Assembly (NCBI GenBank): GCA_012841065.1
Contig: DUVI01000055.1
Coordinates: forward strand, 1-54,759
Origin: Bacillota bacterium
GTDB lineage: Bacteria; Bacillota; Sulfobacillia; Fermentithermobacillales; Fermentithermobacillaceae
Length of the DNA: 54,759 nt
Direction: 5' to 3'
The notes under the pieces are model-generated. The model was not told the DNA's origin and did no database searches. It worked only from the letters and a program-made list of their open reading frames with translations. Shown here piece after piece: positions 23,896-33,900 of the stretch; the stretch's first letter is position 1, and each line of letters opens with the position of its first letter. A program made the position numbers and the translations under genes.

Positions 23896-25686
23896 TTGAA
23901 AGTTCTTCGGAGGCTCCTGAAGTTTGCAGCGCCCTATTGGAACAGGTACTTGCTTGCAATAGCATTGGTGTTCGCAATATCGGGCCTCAACTTGCTGGAG
24001 CCGATGGTGATCAAGTGGGTAATAGACGAGATACTTGAGTCTAAGAACTACACTTTGCTTTTGTACGGGGCACTGGCCATATTAGGCGTAGCCATACTAA
24101 AGGGCATACTCCAGTGTTTCCAGCGTTTCAGTATGTCCTGGGCAGGGCAGAAAGTGGTGTTTGACATAAGAAACACGCTATACCGCCACCTTCAGCAGCT
24201 GTCCTTCAGTTTCTACGATAAAGCACAGACAGGCCAGATAATGTCCCGGGTTACATCTGACGTTGAGACGACCCAGAGGTTCTTGTCCAACGGGCTGGTC
24301 AATATAGTCTCAATAGTAGTGACTTTCACTTGGACATTGGTCATAATGTTGTCCCATCACGCAAAGCTTACTCTCATGGCAATGATCCCCGTTCCTTTCC
24401 TGGCGTGGCGCGTACAGGTGTATTCTACCCAGATACGACCTATGTTCTGGAATATACAGCAGCAGCTTGCGGTGCTTACGGCCCGCCTCCAGGAGAACAT
24501 CACGGGCCAGAGGGTAGTGAAAGCTTTTGCCAGGAAAGACCATGAGATGGAGATCTTTGAACGGGACAATATGGCATTGCTCGAGCGCAATGTAAGGGCA
24601 GAAAGGCTGTCCGGAGTCAACTGGGCGCTCATGCGGTTGCTTACAGAAATATCCCTGGGCATCATTTTGTGGTATGGCGGTTGGCAGGTTATCTCGGGCA
24701 ATATCAGCTACGGGACATTGGTGGCGTTTAACATGTGGCTCGGGCAGCTATTGGGCCCCATCCGCAGGCTCGGCTTTTGGGTGAGTATGGTCCAAAGGAC
24801 GGTCGCTTCAGGCGAAAGGATCTTCGAGATCCTCGACACAAAAGCTGAGGTTGACGACAAGCCCGGTGCCAAACCGATGCCTCCCATCGAAGGCAGGGTT
24901 GTTTTCGAGGATGTAAGTTTCTCATATGACGGCGACCACATGGTTATAGATGGCATTAACTTGGATGTGAAGCCTGGCCAGACCATAGCAATCCTTGGCG
25001 GCACAGGTTCAGGCAAATCCACCCTCATCAACCTGGTACCGAGGTTTTACGATGTCACTAAAGGCAGGATCCTTATAAACGGAATCGATATCCGCGATGT
25101 TACGTTGGAAAGCCTGAGAAGGCAGATTGGTATCGTTACCCAGGAGACCTTCCTGTTCTCAGCCTCGCTGCGCGACAACATCGCATATGGCAAGCCTGAA
25201 GCCACTGACCAAGAAGTGATAGAAGCTGCTAAAGCGGCGCATATACACGATTTCATTGCCGGCTTACCTCAAGGCTACGACTCAATAATCGGTGAAAGGG
25301 GAGTAGGGCTTTCAGGAGGGCAGAAGCAAAGGGTTGCCATTGCCAGGGCTCTGCTCATGGATGCCCGCATACTCTTGCTTGACGAATCAACATCAAGCGT
25401 TGACGTGGAGACCGAAATGAGGATACAGGAAGCGTTTTCGAGGCTCCTGGAAGATAGGACCGCGTTTGTGATCGCACAGAGGTTGTCTACGGTGAGAAAT
25501 GCCGACTGGATCATAGTCCTGGACAAGGGTAGAATCGCCGAACAGGGTACCCATGAAGAACTCCTGAAGAAGGGCGGAATATATACCTCGATCTACAACT
25601 TGCAGTTCAGGCCTCAAGAAGTGGAATTTGGCGATTCAGAACGAGCCAGGTTTGAGGAGGCAGCAAGCCAAGGAGGTGGAGACTGA
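23896..25686 (+). CDS. ABC exporter half-transporter, subunit 1 (switch-loop Gln)
   Basis: 596 residues from TTG 23896, with GGAGGGAGGG at 23880-23889; the frame is open 48 bp upstream but without a site. Six membrane helices (about 1-310) with the exporter motif MSRVTSDVETTQRF, then a nucleotide-binding domain: Walker A LGGTGSGKSTLI, Q-loop VTQETFLFSA, signature GLSGGQKQRVAIARAL, Walker B ILLLDESTSSVD. The switch His is replaced by Gln (VIAQRLST). The next gene starts inside its stop codon (TGATG). A Gln here together with an altered signature in the partner is the mark of an asymmetric heterodimer of the LmrCD/BmrCD type. Probably exports drugs or lipids under PadR control (inference). Confidence 0.9.
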   Translation: MKVLRRLLKFAAPYWNRYLLAIALVFAISGLNLLEPMVIKWVIDEILESKNYTLLLYGALAILGVAILKGILQCFQRFSMSWAGQKVVFDIRNTLYRHLQQLSFSFYDKAQTGQIMSRVTSDVETTQRFLSNGLVNIVSIVVTFTWTLVIMLSHHAKLTLMAMIPVPFLAWRVQVYSTQIRPMFWNIQQQLAVLTARLQENITGQRVVKAFARKDHEMEIFERDNMALLERNVRAERLSGVNWALMRLLTEISLGIILWYGGWQVISGNISYGTLVAFNMWLGQLLGPIRRLGFWVSMVQRTVASGERIFEILDTKAEVDDKPGAKPMPPIEGRVVFEDVSFSYDGDHMVIDGINLDVKPGQTIAILGGTGSGKSTLINLVPRFYDVTKGRILINGIDIRDVTLESLRRQIGIVTQETFLFSASLRDNIAYGKPEATDQEVIEAAKAAHIHDFIAGLPQGYDSIIGERGVGLSGGQKQRVAIARALLMDARILLLDESTSSVDVETEMRIQEAFSRLLEDRTAFVIAQRLSTVRNADWIIVLDKGRIAEQGTHEELLKKGGIYTSIYNLQFRPQEVEFGDSERARFEEAASQGGGD

Positions 25687-27575
25687 TGGGACGGTCCAAC
25701 CGTGGTCTGGACGCAGGAAACATTGAACTTAAGGGCGTTAACTTCTCTCACCTGCCTAAACTAAAGCGGTTTATCAGCCCGTTCAAGTGGTACTTGCTGC
25801 TTGCTCTGGCCTTGGCTGTTGCCATGTCGCTTCTGAGCACCGCGGGGCCTCTCCTTGTAAGGAGAGCTATAGACGTTGACATCCCTTCAGGGGATTTCAG
25901 TGGGTTGTCCAAGACAGCACTAACCTACTTGGGAATAATGGTATTTATTGAGGTGCTGAGCGTTTCCCAGAGATATGTTATGTCATGGACGGGCCAGCAC
26001 ATGCTGTATTCTATGAGAAGGGCGCTCTTTAGCCACCTTCAGGACCTAGGACTTGACTTTTACGACAAGCTGCAGGCCGGGCGGATTATGTCCCGTGTTA
26101 CCGGAGATATTGAATCTCTGAACCAACTGATATCTTCGGGAGTACTCGGGCTCTTGACCGACCTGGTTACCTTGTTTGCCATCATAACGGTTATGGTGCA
26201 GATGAACTTGAAACTGGCCCTGGCTACATTGACCGTGGTTCCCCTGCTGTTCCTGGTAGTGTGGACCCTTAGGACCAGGATGACCCGGGCATATCACAGG
26301 GTAAGGCGGAGAATTGCTGACATTGCGGCTAATCTGCAGGAATCGATTTCCGGTATGAAAATCGTGCAGGCATTCTCCCGGGAAGAACTCAATGCTGAGA
26401 AATTCAGCGACACCAACTACGAGAGTTTCCAAGCTCAACTGGAAGCGGCGTGGCTTCATGCATTGTTCCATCCTATGGTCGACATTATAAGCGCTTTGGG
26501 TTCAGCTCTAATCGTTTACTACGGCGGGCTCCGTATGTCCTGGAATGATCCCACGGTTACAGTGGGAACCATAGTGGCATTTCTGAACTACATGACCAGG
26601 TTTTTCTGGCCGATCAGGAACCTCACTGAGGTATACAACCTGATACTCCAGGCCGGGGTATCGTCTGAAAGGGTATTTGAGATCCTGGAAACCGAGCCCA
26701 ATGTTAAGGACAAAGAAGATGCGATTGAACTGGGCGAAATCCGAGGGCACGTCCGGTTCAACAACGTGGTGTTTGGATACGAGCCCGGGCTGCCTGTGCT
26801 CCACGGGGTAAGCATTGAGGCAAAGCCCAATGAAACCATTGCGCTCGTAGGACCTACAGGTGCAGGCAAGAGCTCCATCATTAACCTGCTGTGCAGGTTC
26901 TACGACGTGGACGAAGGCGAAATTCTGGTTGACGGGGTTGACATCCGCGATGTGACCCTGGACTCCCTGCGTAGAAATCTGGGGATAGTGTTGCAGGATA
27001 CCTTCATATTTTCCGGTACGGTCCGGGATAACATAAGATACGGCCGCTTGGACGCCACAGATGAAGAAATTGAAGAAGCGGCGAGGATTGTGGGCGCCCA
27101 CGAGTTTATTAGCCGCCTGCCCGACGGTTATGACACCGAGGTCAGGGAACGTGGTTCCAGGCTTTCAGTAGGTCAGCGGCAGCTCCTGTCATTTGCAAGG
27201 GCGCTGCTGGCAGATCCGCGGATCCTCATATTGGATGAAGCTACGTCGTCAGTAGACGCGTATACCGAATACCTTATCCAGAAAGCATTGGAGAAACTGT
27301 TCCGGGGCAGGACCTCTATTGTAATCGCCCATAGGCTGTCTACAATACGCAACGCAGACAGGATATACGTGATAGAAGACGGCCGCGTGGCTGAAGTGGG
27401 CAACCACGACGAGCTGATAGATAAAGGCGGGCTTTACAAAGCCCTTTACGAGAAGCAGTTTGCAGGGGCCCCGCTGGTAGGTCCGGAACATGAACCTGAA
27501 GCAGACGTTTTAGGCAGTGACACGGGCCGTGGTGTCACAGGGACACTGCGTCTCAGGCCCGAGCAGGCCGATTGA
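25686..27575 (+). CDS. ABC exporter half-transporter, subunit 2 (degenerate signature)
   Basis: 629 residues. The ATG overlaps the stop of subunit 1 by one base, so both are made from one transcript in equal amounts. Membrane domain (about 25-330) with SRVTGDIESLNQ, then a nucleotide-binding domain: Walker A VGPTGAGKSSIINL, Q-loop VLQDTFIFSG, signature SRLSVGQRQLLSFARALL, Walker B ILILDEATSSVD and a normal switch His (IVIAHRLST). The signature is LSVGQ instead of LSGGQ. In the dimer this faces the Gln-bearing site of subunit 1, leaving one canonical and one degenerate ATP site. A short Pro/Glu-rich tail follows the domain. Substrate unknown. Confidence 0.9.
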   Translation: MGRSNRGLDAGNIELKGVNFSHLPKLKRFISPFKWYLLLALALAVAMSLLSTAGPLLVRRAIDVDIPSGDFSGLSKTALTYLGIMVFIEVLSVSQRYVMSWTGQHMLYSMRRALFSHLQDLGLDFYDKLQAGRIMSRVTGDIESLNQLISSGVLGLLTDLVTLFAIITVMVQMNLKLALATLTVVPLLFLVVWTLRTRMTRAYHRVRRRIADIAANLQESISGMKIVQAFSREELNAEKFSDTNYESFQAQLEAAWLHALFHPMVDIISALGSALIVYYGGLRMSWNDPTVTVGTIVAFLNYMTRFFWPIRNLTEVYNLILQAGVSSERVFEILETEPNVKDKEDAIELGEIRGHVRFNNVVFGYEPGLPVLHGVSIEAKPNETIALVGPTGAGKSSIINLLCRFYDVDEGEILVDGVDIRDVTLDSLRRNLGIVLQDTFIFSGTVRDNIRYGRLDATDEEIEEAARIVGAHEFISRLPDGYDTEVRERGSRLSVGQRQLLSFARALLADPRILILDEATSSVDAYTEYLIQKALEKLFRGRTSIVIAHRLSTIRNADRIYVIEDGRVAEVGNHDELIDKGGLYKALYEKQFAGAPLVGPEHEPEADVLGSDTGRGVTGTLRLRPEQAD

Positions 27576-27600
27576 ACTTGGTGCTACATTAACGAGGAGG

Positions 27601-27646
27601 TAGTCTGGCCGTTTCAGTGCGTCAGATCCGGCCGGGCTACTTTTTC
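27601..27646 (+). terminator. Intrinsic terminator of the ABC exporter operon
   Basis: TAGTCTGGCCG (27601-27611) pairs over 11 bp, two of them G-T, with CGGCCGGGCTA (27629-27639), followed by CTTTTTCTTCTT. It lies 26 bp after the exporter stop codon. Its right arm and T-tract overlap the last codons of the convergent AtpZ-like gene. Confidence 0.75.
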
Positions 27647-27864
27647 TTCTTCATTATGCCCTGTATTATTGTCCATGCCCGGTGAAACCCGACCAGCAGG
27701 CCAAAGATCAGCCCGATGGGGGTGTAAATCTTGGTCGGAGCGCCTCTGTCCATGAGAGAACCAAGATACATGCCCAGGAACGCTGAGCCTACCAGGCTGA
27801 ACCCGAGGCCCAGGATCGCCCCTGAAATTGCAAGGAATCTGCTGCTTCCTGGTTTCTTAGCCAC
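27637..27864 (-). CDS. AtpZ/AtpI-like small membrane protein
   Basis: 75 residues from GTG 27864, with AGGTGA upstream. Two membrane helices (about 10-33 and 47-65) in the pattern FLAISGAILGLGFSLVGSA ... YTPIGLIFGLLVGFHRAW and a Lys-rich C terminus, typical of the AtpZ/AtpI-type proteins normally encoded before F-type ATP synthase genes, where they are thought to help c-ring assembly or Mg2+/Ca2+ uptake. No ATP synthase genes are in the window, so it is detached from that operon here. It ends inside the terminator of the convergent exporter operon. Confidence 0.7.
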   Translation of the reverse strand: MAKKPGSSRFLAISGAILGLGFSLVGSAFLGMYLGSLMDRGAPTKIYTPIGLIFGLLVGFHRAWTIIQGIMKKKK

Positions 27865-28340
27865 CGCATTGTGTCACCTGCCTGCCGTTGTCCGCCGTGG
27901 GTAAACCGGTTGTACTTCAGGCAGGAGCGGACTCGATTCGACCGCTCCTGTACGAAGTCATGGACCTGGCTGATCTGTCGTCTCTCTCATTATGGCACAC
28001 CCGGCAGGCTGGAAAAACCCCCATGAAACGCGCCCCATGAAACATGCTGTTAATCCTTACGCCTTTGTCCTCTTGAAGCCGCTCTTGAGTTGCTCAGACC
28101 CATGGCCATGTCACACAACACTCTTGACAGGCACTGTGAACAGCCGGAACACCTCCCGCCCGGGCAGGTGTAGAGAAGGTATTGTATGGTAGAACATAGA
28201 AATACTCTTGACGGTGCCTCAAGGTTTCTGTAGCATTTCGAGTTGATGGATACGTATTCATTTACCGCGTGTGCCGGACGCTGCCTAGCACCTCATAGAT
28301 AGTGCTGTGCCAAGCGCCTTCGTTACAAGGAGGTAGGGAG
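27865..28340. other. 476-bp gene-free region upstream of murD
   Basis: No credible gene. It contains a perfect 9-bp inverted repeat (CAGGAGCGG 27922-27930, CCGCTCCTG 27942-27950, 11-nt loop) without a T-tract on either strand, and a good candidate promoter for murD at 28208-28236. The left part would hold the promoter of the AtpZ-like gene on the minus strand. Confidence 0.5.
28208..28236 (+). promoter_or_regulatory. Candidate sigma-A promoter of murD
   Basis: TTGACG (28208-28213), a 17-bp spacer and TAGCAT (28231-28236). It lies about 105 bp before the murD start. Confidence 0.5.
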
Positions 28341-29753
28341 ATGCCTGAAACGTACAAGGATGTGCAGGTAGCTGTGGTAGGTATGGGCAAGTCCAACCAG
28401 GCCCTTTGCCGCTACCTTCTGGACGAAGGAGCCCTGCTCACCTGTTTCGACCGCAAGACCGAAGACGAACTCGGCGAGGTTTATGAGGAGTTCAGCACGA
28501 AAGGCGTCCGGTGGAGCCTGGGCCCCGGTTACCTTGACAAGTTACCCGGCTATGAACATATCTTTCTCACCCCGGGCATGAAGAAGCATCAACCCCAGGT
28601 TATCGAAGCCAGGAAGAGGGGTGCCAAGATTTCCACAGAGATTGACCTTTTCCTCAAGCGATGCAAGGCACCGGTCGCAGGTATTACAGGAAGCGCAGGC
28701 AAGACCACTACCTGTAAGCTGGTGGGACTCATGTTGGAGCACAGCATGCCGTGCACTCCTGTATTGGTTGGTGGGAATATCGGGCCTGTGCTTATCGAAC
28801 AAGTGGATCAGATACCCGCACATGCCCGGGTGATACTTGAGCTGTCAAGTTTTCAGCTTCACCTGTGCAGCAGGAGTCCCCAATACGCTTTGCTACTGAA
28901 CATAAGGCCAAATCATCTGGACATCCATAGGGATTTTGAGGAGTATGTAGAAGCCAAGAAGAACATCTACCGCTTCCAGTCGGAACGGGATTGGGCAATA
29001 TTGAACTATGACGAAACTGAAACCAGGACTGCTGCAGCCGGATGCCCGGGACACGTAGGGCTTTTCTCTTTGAACGGGTATCCTGCAAGCAAGCCGGGAC
29101 GCGCCCGGGTGCCTGTTGCATGGCTCGACGGTCATGATCTTGTGTACGACCCGGGTGATGGCAGCGAACCCTGTGTAATTGCGTGCGAGTCTGATTTCAA
29201 GATTCCGGGCAGACACAACATATCCAATGCCCTTGGTGCCGTACTGCTGGCAATGCAGATGGGTGCGAATCCTGAAGGTATAAGCAAAGCTATCAGGGAG
29301 TTCCGCGGTATTGAGCACAGGATTGAGTTCGTGCGTGAGATAGATGGCGTCAAGTTCTACAATGATTCTATTGCAACATCTCCCGACAGGACTATCGCCC
29401 TGGTAGATTCGCTGGAGGGTTCGCTTGTGCTCATACTTGGGGGCTCAGACAAGGGGTTGAGTTTTGACGGATTGGCCGGGAAAATTGTGTCCAGGCGGTG
29501 CAAGGCTGTGCTCATAGGCGAGTGTGCAGCCAAGATCAGGCAGGCCATAGAGAACGCATGGGCCGAAGCCGGCCTGTCCGGAAAGCCTGAAATAGCTGAA
29601 GCCGGCGGTCTCGAAGAGGCGATACGAATTGCCAGGACCATGGCAAGGCCCGGAGATTCGGTTGCCCTGTCTCCGGCGTGTGCAAGCTACGATATGTTTT
29701 CAAACTTCGAACAACGGGGCCGTTTGTTTAAGCGGATAGTTAGGGCGTTATAA
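28341..29753 (+). CDS. murD: UDP-N-acetylmuramoyl-L-alanine--D-glutamate ligase (MurD)
   Basis: 470 residues from ATG 28341, with AAGGAGGTAGGG upstream; an in-frame ATG at 28302 lies before this site and is rejected. The N-terminal Rossmann part binds UDP-MurNAc-Ala (VAVVGMGKSNQALCRYL). The ATP loop is ITGSAGKTTTCKLVG (usually TGTNGKTT), followed by GGNIGPVLI, ELSSFQL, and NHLDIHRDFEEYVEAK with the Mg-binding His. The C-terminal domain has FKIPGRHNISNALGA, FRGIEHRIEFVREIDGVKFY and NDSIATSPDRTIALVDSL. MurD adds D-Glu to the cytosolic peptidoglycan precursor. The gene stands apart from any dcw cell-wall cluster. Slight doubt remains because other copies may exist elsewhere in the genome. Confidence 0.9.
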   Translation: MPETYKDVQVAVVGMGKSNQALCRYLLDEGALLTCFDRKTEDELGEVYEEFSTKGVRWSLGPGYLDKLPGYEHIFLTPGMKKHQPQVIEARKRGAKISTEIDLFLKRCKAPVAGITGSAGKTTTCKLVGLMLEHSMPCTPVLVGGNIGPVLIEQVDQIPAHARVILELSSFQLHLCSRSPQYALLLNIRPNHLDIHRDFEEYVEAKKNIYRFQSERDWAILNYDETETRTAAAGCPGHVGLFSLNGYPASKPGRARVPVAWLDGHDLVYDPGDGSEPCVIACESDFKIPGRHNISNALGAVLLAMQMGANPEGISKAIREFRGIEHRIEFVREIDGVKFYNDSIATSPDRTIALVDSLEGSLVLILGGSDKGLSFDGLAGKIVSRRCKAVLIGECAAKIRQAIENAWAEAGLSGKPEIAEAGGLEEAIRIARTMARPGDSVALSPACASYDMFSNFEQRGRLFKRIVRAL

Positions 29754-29838
29754 GATGGATTGTCCATTGATCTTACAAGAGGTTACGAAAGGTTGCGGAG
29801 TATGTTGTCGCGGCAAAGATTAGTTAGGAGCATTTGAC

Positions 29839-30627
29839 ATGACACAACACACAGAGCATAACGTAGACGATTTGAGGCGGGAAGGCCCGGACCGCTCAGA
29901 ACCTGAACAGCCTGACATTATGGCTATCTACGAAGCGGTTAGCAAGCTCTATCCTGACGCCCAGTCGCAACTGCTTGAGCCTTGGCGGGACAACCCCGTG
30001 GATGTGCTGGTAGCAACCATTCTCTCTCAGGCTACCAACGATACCCTTAGCGGGCGTGCGTTTTCAGAGCTCAAATCTTGTTTTCCAGATTGGGAGAGCG
30101 TGATTGCCGGTGATCCGTGCAAGGTTGAAGCTGCCCTGGCATGCGGCGGGCTTCAGAAACAGAAAACCAAGAAGATACGCAGCGCTTTGTCAAAATTGAA
30201 ACAGGATTTCGGACAAATCACGCTTGATCCGCTGTTTGGCCGGTCCAAGCAAGAATGTATGGAATACCTGACATCCCTTCCGGGCGTAGGGCCCAAGACA
30301 GCTGCATGCGTGGCAGGGTTTGGCCTGGGAAAGCCTGCATTCCCTGTAGACACTCATATACTTAGGATTGCCAGGTGTTTGGGGCTGGCAGGCGAAAAAC
30401 AGAGCGCTTCTTCTGTCCAGGACATGTTCGAGAGACTGGTTCCCGATGAGATCAAAATGCCCTTCCATCTCATGCTCATACAGCATGGCAGGGAAATATG
30501 CACAGCCCGCAAGCCTGAATGCCAGTTGTGCTCTCTTAGGGACATGTGCCTTTACTTCAAAAGCCAAGTGCTTCCGGACACCCTGCCGGGTTCGGGTGAA
30601 GGGACTTCCCCGGAACGGGACGAATAG
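29839..30627 (+). CDS. nth: Endonuclease III family DNA glycosylase/AP lyase
   Basis: 262 residues, longer than typical (about 210) through a charged N-terminal extension of about 35 residues and a short tail. Catalytic core: ILSQATNDTLSG, helix-hairpin-helix LTSLPGVGPKTAACVAGF carrying the Schiff-base Lys, and FPVDTHILRIARCLGL with the catalytic Asp. The [4Fe-4S] loop is present with exact C-x6-C-x2-C-x5-C spacing (CTARKPECQLCSLRDMC). It removes oxidised pyrimidines. An ATG at 29839 follows TTAGGAGCATTTGAC. It lies 86 bp after murD on the same strand. The branch is closer to bacterial Nth-like enzymes than MutY, as no MutT-like C-terminal domain follows. Confidence 0.9.
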   Translation: MTQHTEHNVDDLRREGPDRSEPEQPDIMAIYEAVSKLYPDAQSQLLEPWRDNPVDVLVATILSQATNDTLSGRAFSELKSCFPDWESVIAGDPCKVEAALACGGLQKQKTKKIRSALSKLKQDFGQITLDPLFGRSKQECMEYLTSLPGVGPKTAACVAGFGLGKPAFPVDTHILRIARCLGLAGEKQSASSVQDMFERLVPDEIKMPFHLMLIQHGREICTARKPECQLCSLRDMCLYFKSQVLPDTLPGSGEGTSPERDE

Positions 30628-30658
30628 TTGTTACGCGACCACGTCACGCTGTTTGTGT

Positions 30659-30871
30659 TTATGTTTGTTCATCGTGGGCTTCGACGTTTGTTGCAGGTGG
30701 CTCGGGCGAGTGCTGTTGCTTCAGCAGAGCAGCCGCCTGGTGAAGGTCGTATTCAGGTTCGTGTTTGAGTTCTTCTGAGCAATATGGGCATATCCAGGAA
30801 GTGTAGTGGGTTGCGGCTGAATACGATATTTGTTTGCATGATGGGCAAAACTTCCAAGGCAACAAGTTCAC
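30659..30871 (-). CDS. Small zinc-ribbon protein
   Basis: 70 residues from GTG 30871. Two C-x2-C pairs 19 residues apart (FCPSCKQ and ICPYCSEE) make a probable zinc ribbon near the N terminus; the rest is polar and Gln/Pro/Glu-rich. The gene runs divergently from dnaE, with 67 bp between the two starts. Ribosome binding is only weakly indicated (AGAAG). I do not recognise a named family, but the clean Cys spacing and intact frame argue for a real protein. Confidence 0.6.
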   Translation of the reverse strand: MNLLPWKFCPSCKQISYSAATHYTSWICPYCSEELKHEPEYDLHQAAALLKQQHSPEPPATNVEAHDEQT

Positions 30872-30938
30872 CTTCTATTAAGAGTCTAGATACATTGTAC
30901 AGGATAGACCGAACACTTCCAATAGGTGGAGTAAAATT

Positions 30939-33900
30939 ATGGCTAGATTCACTCATCTTCATGTGCACACTGAATACAGTCTGCTCGACGGGGCTTGCAG
31001 GATCCATGAATTATGTCAAACGGCCTCCCAGATGGGGATGGAGGCCCTAGCTATAACCGACCACGGCGCCATGTACGGGGTCGTAGAATTTTATAACGCC
31101 TGCTTGGAGGCGGGCATACGTCCCATCATCGGCTGTGAGGTTTATGTGACCCGCGGCTCCAGGCTTATTAAGGACAGGGGACTGCGGGACGAGCCCTATC
31201 ATCTTGTGCTGTTGGCAGAAACCGATGAGGGTTACCGGAATCTGCTTAAAATCGTGTCAACCGGATTTCTCGACGGATTCTATTATAAGCCCAGGGTTGA
31301 CCTTGAGATCCTGTCCAGGTATTCCGAGGGTCTTATAGCCCTCACCGCCTGCCTCGACGGTGAAGTGCCAAGGCTCATAAGGCGGGGGAGGTTTGCGGAC
31401 GCTGCCGCCGCGCTTAGGAAATACATAGACATTTTCGGCAAAGATGATGTGTTTTTGGAGCTCCAGCGCAACGGGATCGCGGCTCAGGAAGAGGTAAACC
31501 TGGGCTTCCTGGAGCTTTCACGGCAATATGGGATTCCCGTAGTGGCTACAAACGATTGCCACTACCTGAGTCGGTCAGATGCCAGGCACCATGAGATACT
31601 CCTGGCGATCCAGACAGGAACCAACATATACGATCCCAACAGGCTCCGTTTTGAAGGGGACGAGTTTTACCTGAAGAGCCCGCAAGAGATGACTGAAACT
31701 TTCAGGGACTTGCCTGAAGCCGTAGCCAATACCCAAGTGATTGCAAGCAGGTGCAACGTCAAGCTGGATCTGTCATCTGTGCATCTGCCGGACTATCCCA
31801 TCCCCCAGGACGAAACTGCTTCTTCGTACTTGAGGAAAAAAGCCCAGTCAGGCTTGCTCGAACGCCTTGGGGGCCGGATTAGTGCGGATAAGCAGGACAG
31901 GCTTGACTATGAGCTCAAGATGATAGACCAAATGGGGTATTCGTCATACTTCCTCATTGTAGCTGATTTTGTCCAGTACGCGAAAAAGCAAGGGATAGCC
32001 GTAGGCCCGGGCAGGGGTTCTGCGGCAGGGAGCTTGGTTGCGTATTCCATGGGCATCACTGGGATAGACCCGGTTGACCACGATCTGGTGTTTGAGCGTT
32101 TCTTGAATCCTGAAAGGATAAGTTTGCCCGATATTGACATCGATTTTCAGGATGACCGCAGGGATGAAGTGATCGAGTATGTGCGCCGCAAGTACGGCAA
32201 TGACAGGGTGGCTCAGATTATCACTTTCGGTACGATGGCGGCCAGAGCGGTCATCAGGGATGTAGGCAGGGCTCTCAACCTCCCTTACGCCGAGACCGAT
32301 GCAATTGCAAAGATGATCCCGCCTCAGCCCGGCATCACCATTTCCGAAGCTATGGACACAGTGCCGGATCTTAGACAGGCGATGGAGCGGGATGACATCC
32401 GTATGCTCATTGAGACTGCTCAGAAACTCGAGGGGATGCCCAGGCATTCATCGGTCCACGCCGCGGGAGTGGTCATAGGCAAACAGCCCCTGTGGGAACA
32501 CGTGCCTCTCGGCAAAACCCAAGACGGGGTGATTACAACGCAATACTCCATGGAAGCCCTTGAGGCGCTGGGGCTCCTCAAAATGGATTTCCTCGGCCTC
32601 AGGACCTTGACCGTAATCCAGAAGGCAACCCGTCTGGTGAGGGAGAGTACAGGCGCGCCTTTGGACATACAAAAAGTGCCCCTTGATAACAAACAGGCCT
32701 ACGAAATGCTGGCAAGGGGTGAATCCTTGGGCGTGTTCCAGTTTGAATCGTCCTGGGTGCGAAATTTCCTGAAAGAGATGAAGCCCAGGGAGTTCAAAGA
32801 TATCGTGGCCGCAGTGGCGCTTTGCAGGCCGGGGCCTATGGAACAGATCCCGGAGTATATCAGGGCGAGATTTGGCAAACCTCACTACCTACATCCTGTG
32901 CTCGAACCCGTGCTGCGTGAGACTTACGGCGTTATGGTTTACCAGGAGCAGATCCTCCAGATCGCCCACAGGGTTGCAGGGCTTACGCTTGGCGAAGCAG
33001 ACATATTGCGCAGGGCTGTGGGGAAGAAAGACCTGGGGTTACTTGTCCAGATGCAGGACAAGTTGCTTGAAGGGGCGGTCAAGAACGGGATATCCCGCGC
33101 CTGTGCCCAGGAAATATGGGATCTTATCCTTAAGTTCGCCAATTACGGGTTCAACAAGAACCATGCGGCACCTTACGCCCTGATAGCTTACTGGACTGCC
33201 TACCTCAAAGCACAGTATCCGGCTGAGTTCATGGCTGCGCTGTTGTCGTCGGTGAGGGGAACCCAGGGCAAAGTCGGCATATACCTTGATGAAGTCAAGC
33301 GTCTCGGCCTCGGGGTTAAGGGGCCCAGCATAAACCACAGTTTGGTGGAATTCTCTGTTGAAATCACAGACGACGGCCCGTGTATCAGGTATGGGCTTGG
33401 CGGTATCAAGAATGTAGGTGAAGCCGTTGCCGCCGAAATTGTGAAAGAAAGGCAGCTCAGGGGCAGGTTTGAGTCACTTGAATCCTTCGTGTTCAGGCTG
33501 GGCAAGAATTTGACAAAGAAGGCCCTGGAGAGCCTTAGCAGGTGTGGCGCTCTGGATGAGCTGGGCACCAGGTTTATCCACTTGGACAGGTTGGACGAGG
33601 TAATGAACCAAAGGGCAAGCCAGCCTGACACCCAGATGTCCCTGTTTGGAGGATTTGAACCCCCGGCACACGAATCTCCTGTAAAGCAGACGCCGGCCGA
33701 ACCGGTTGCAAGGTCCCATCAGCAGCTTTCACTGTTTTCTCAGGCGCCGGTGCCGTCCGGGTCAAGTCCTGGAGCAGGGCCTGACGGGGACAAGCCTTCT
33801 CTCAGTCTTGCCCAAGCACAGGCATACTTCCGGGTGTCTCAAACCAAGGAGGGGAGAGCAAGGCAAGCTGAGGAAGTACCCCTTGAGGTGAGGTTGTCCT

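Noticed and set aside
27922-27950. Terminator after the AtpZ-like or before the murD gene
   Set aside because: The 9-bp stem is perfect but has no T-tract in either direction; recorded only as an inverted repeat within the gap.
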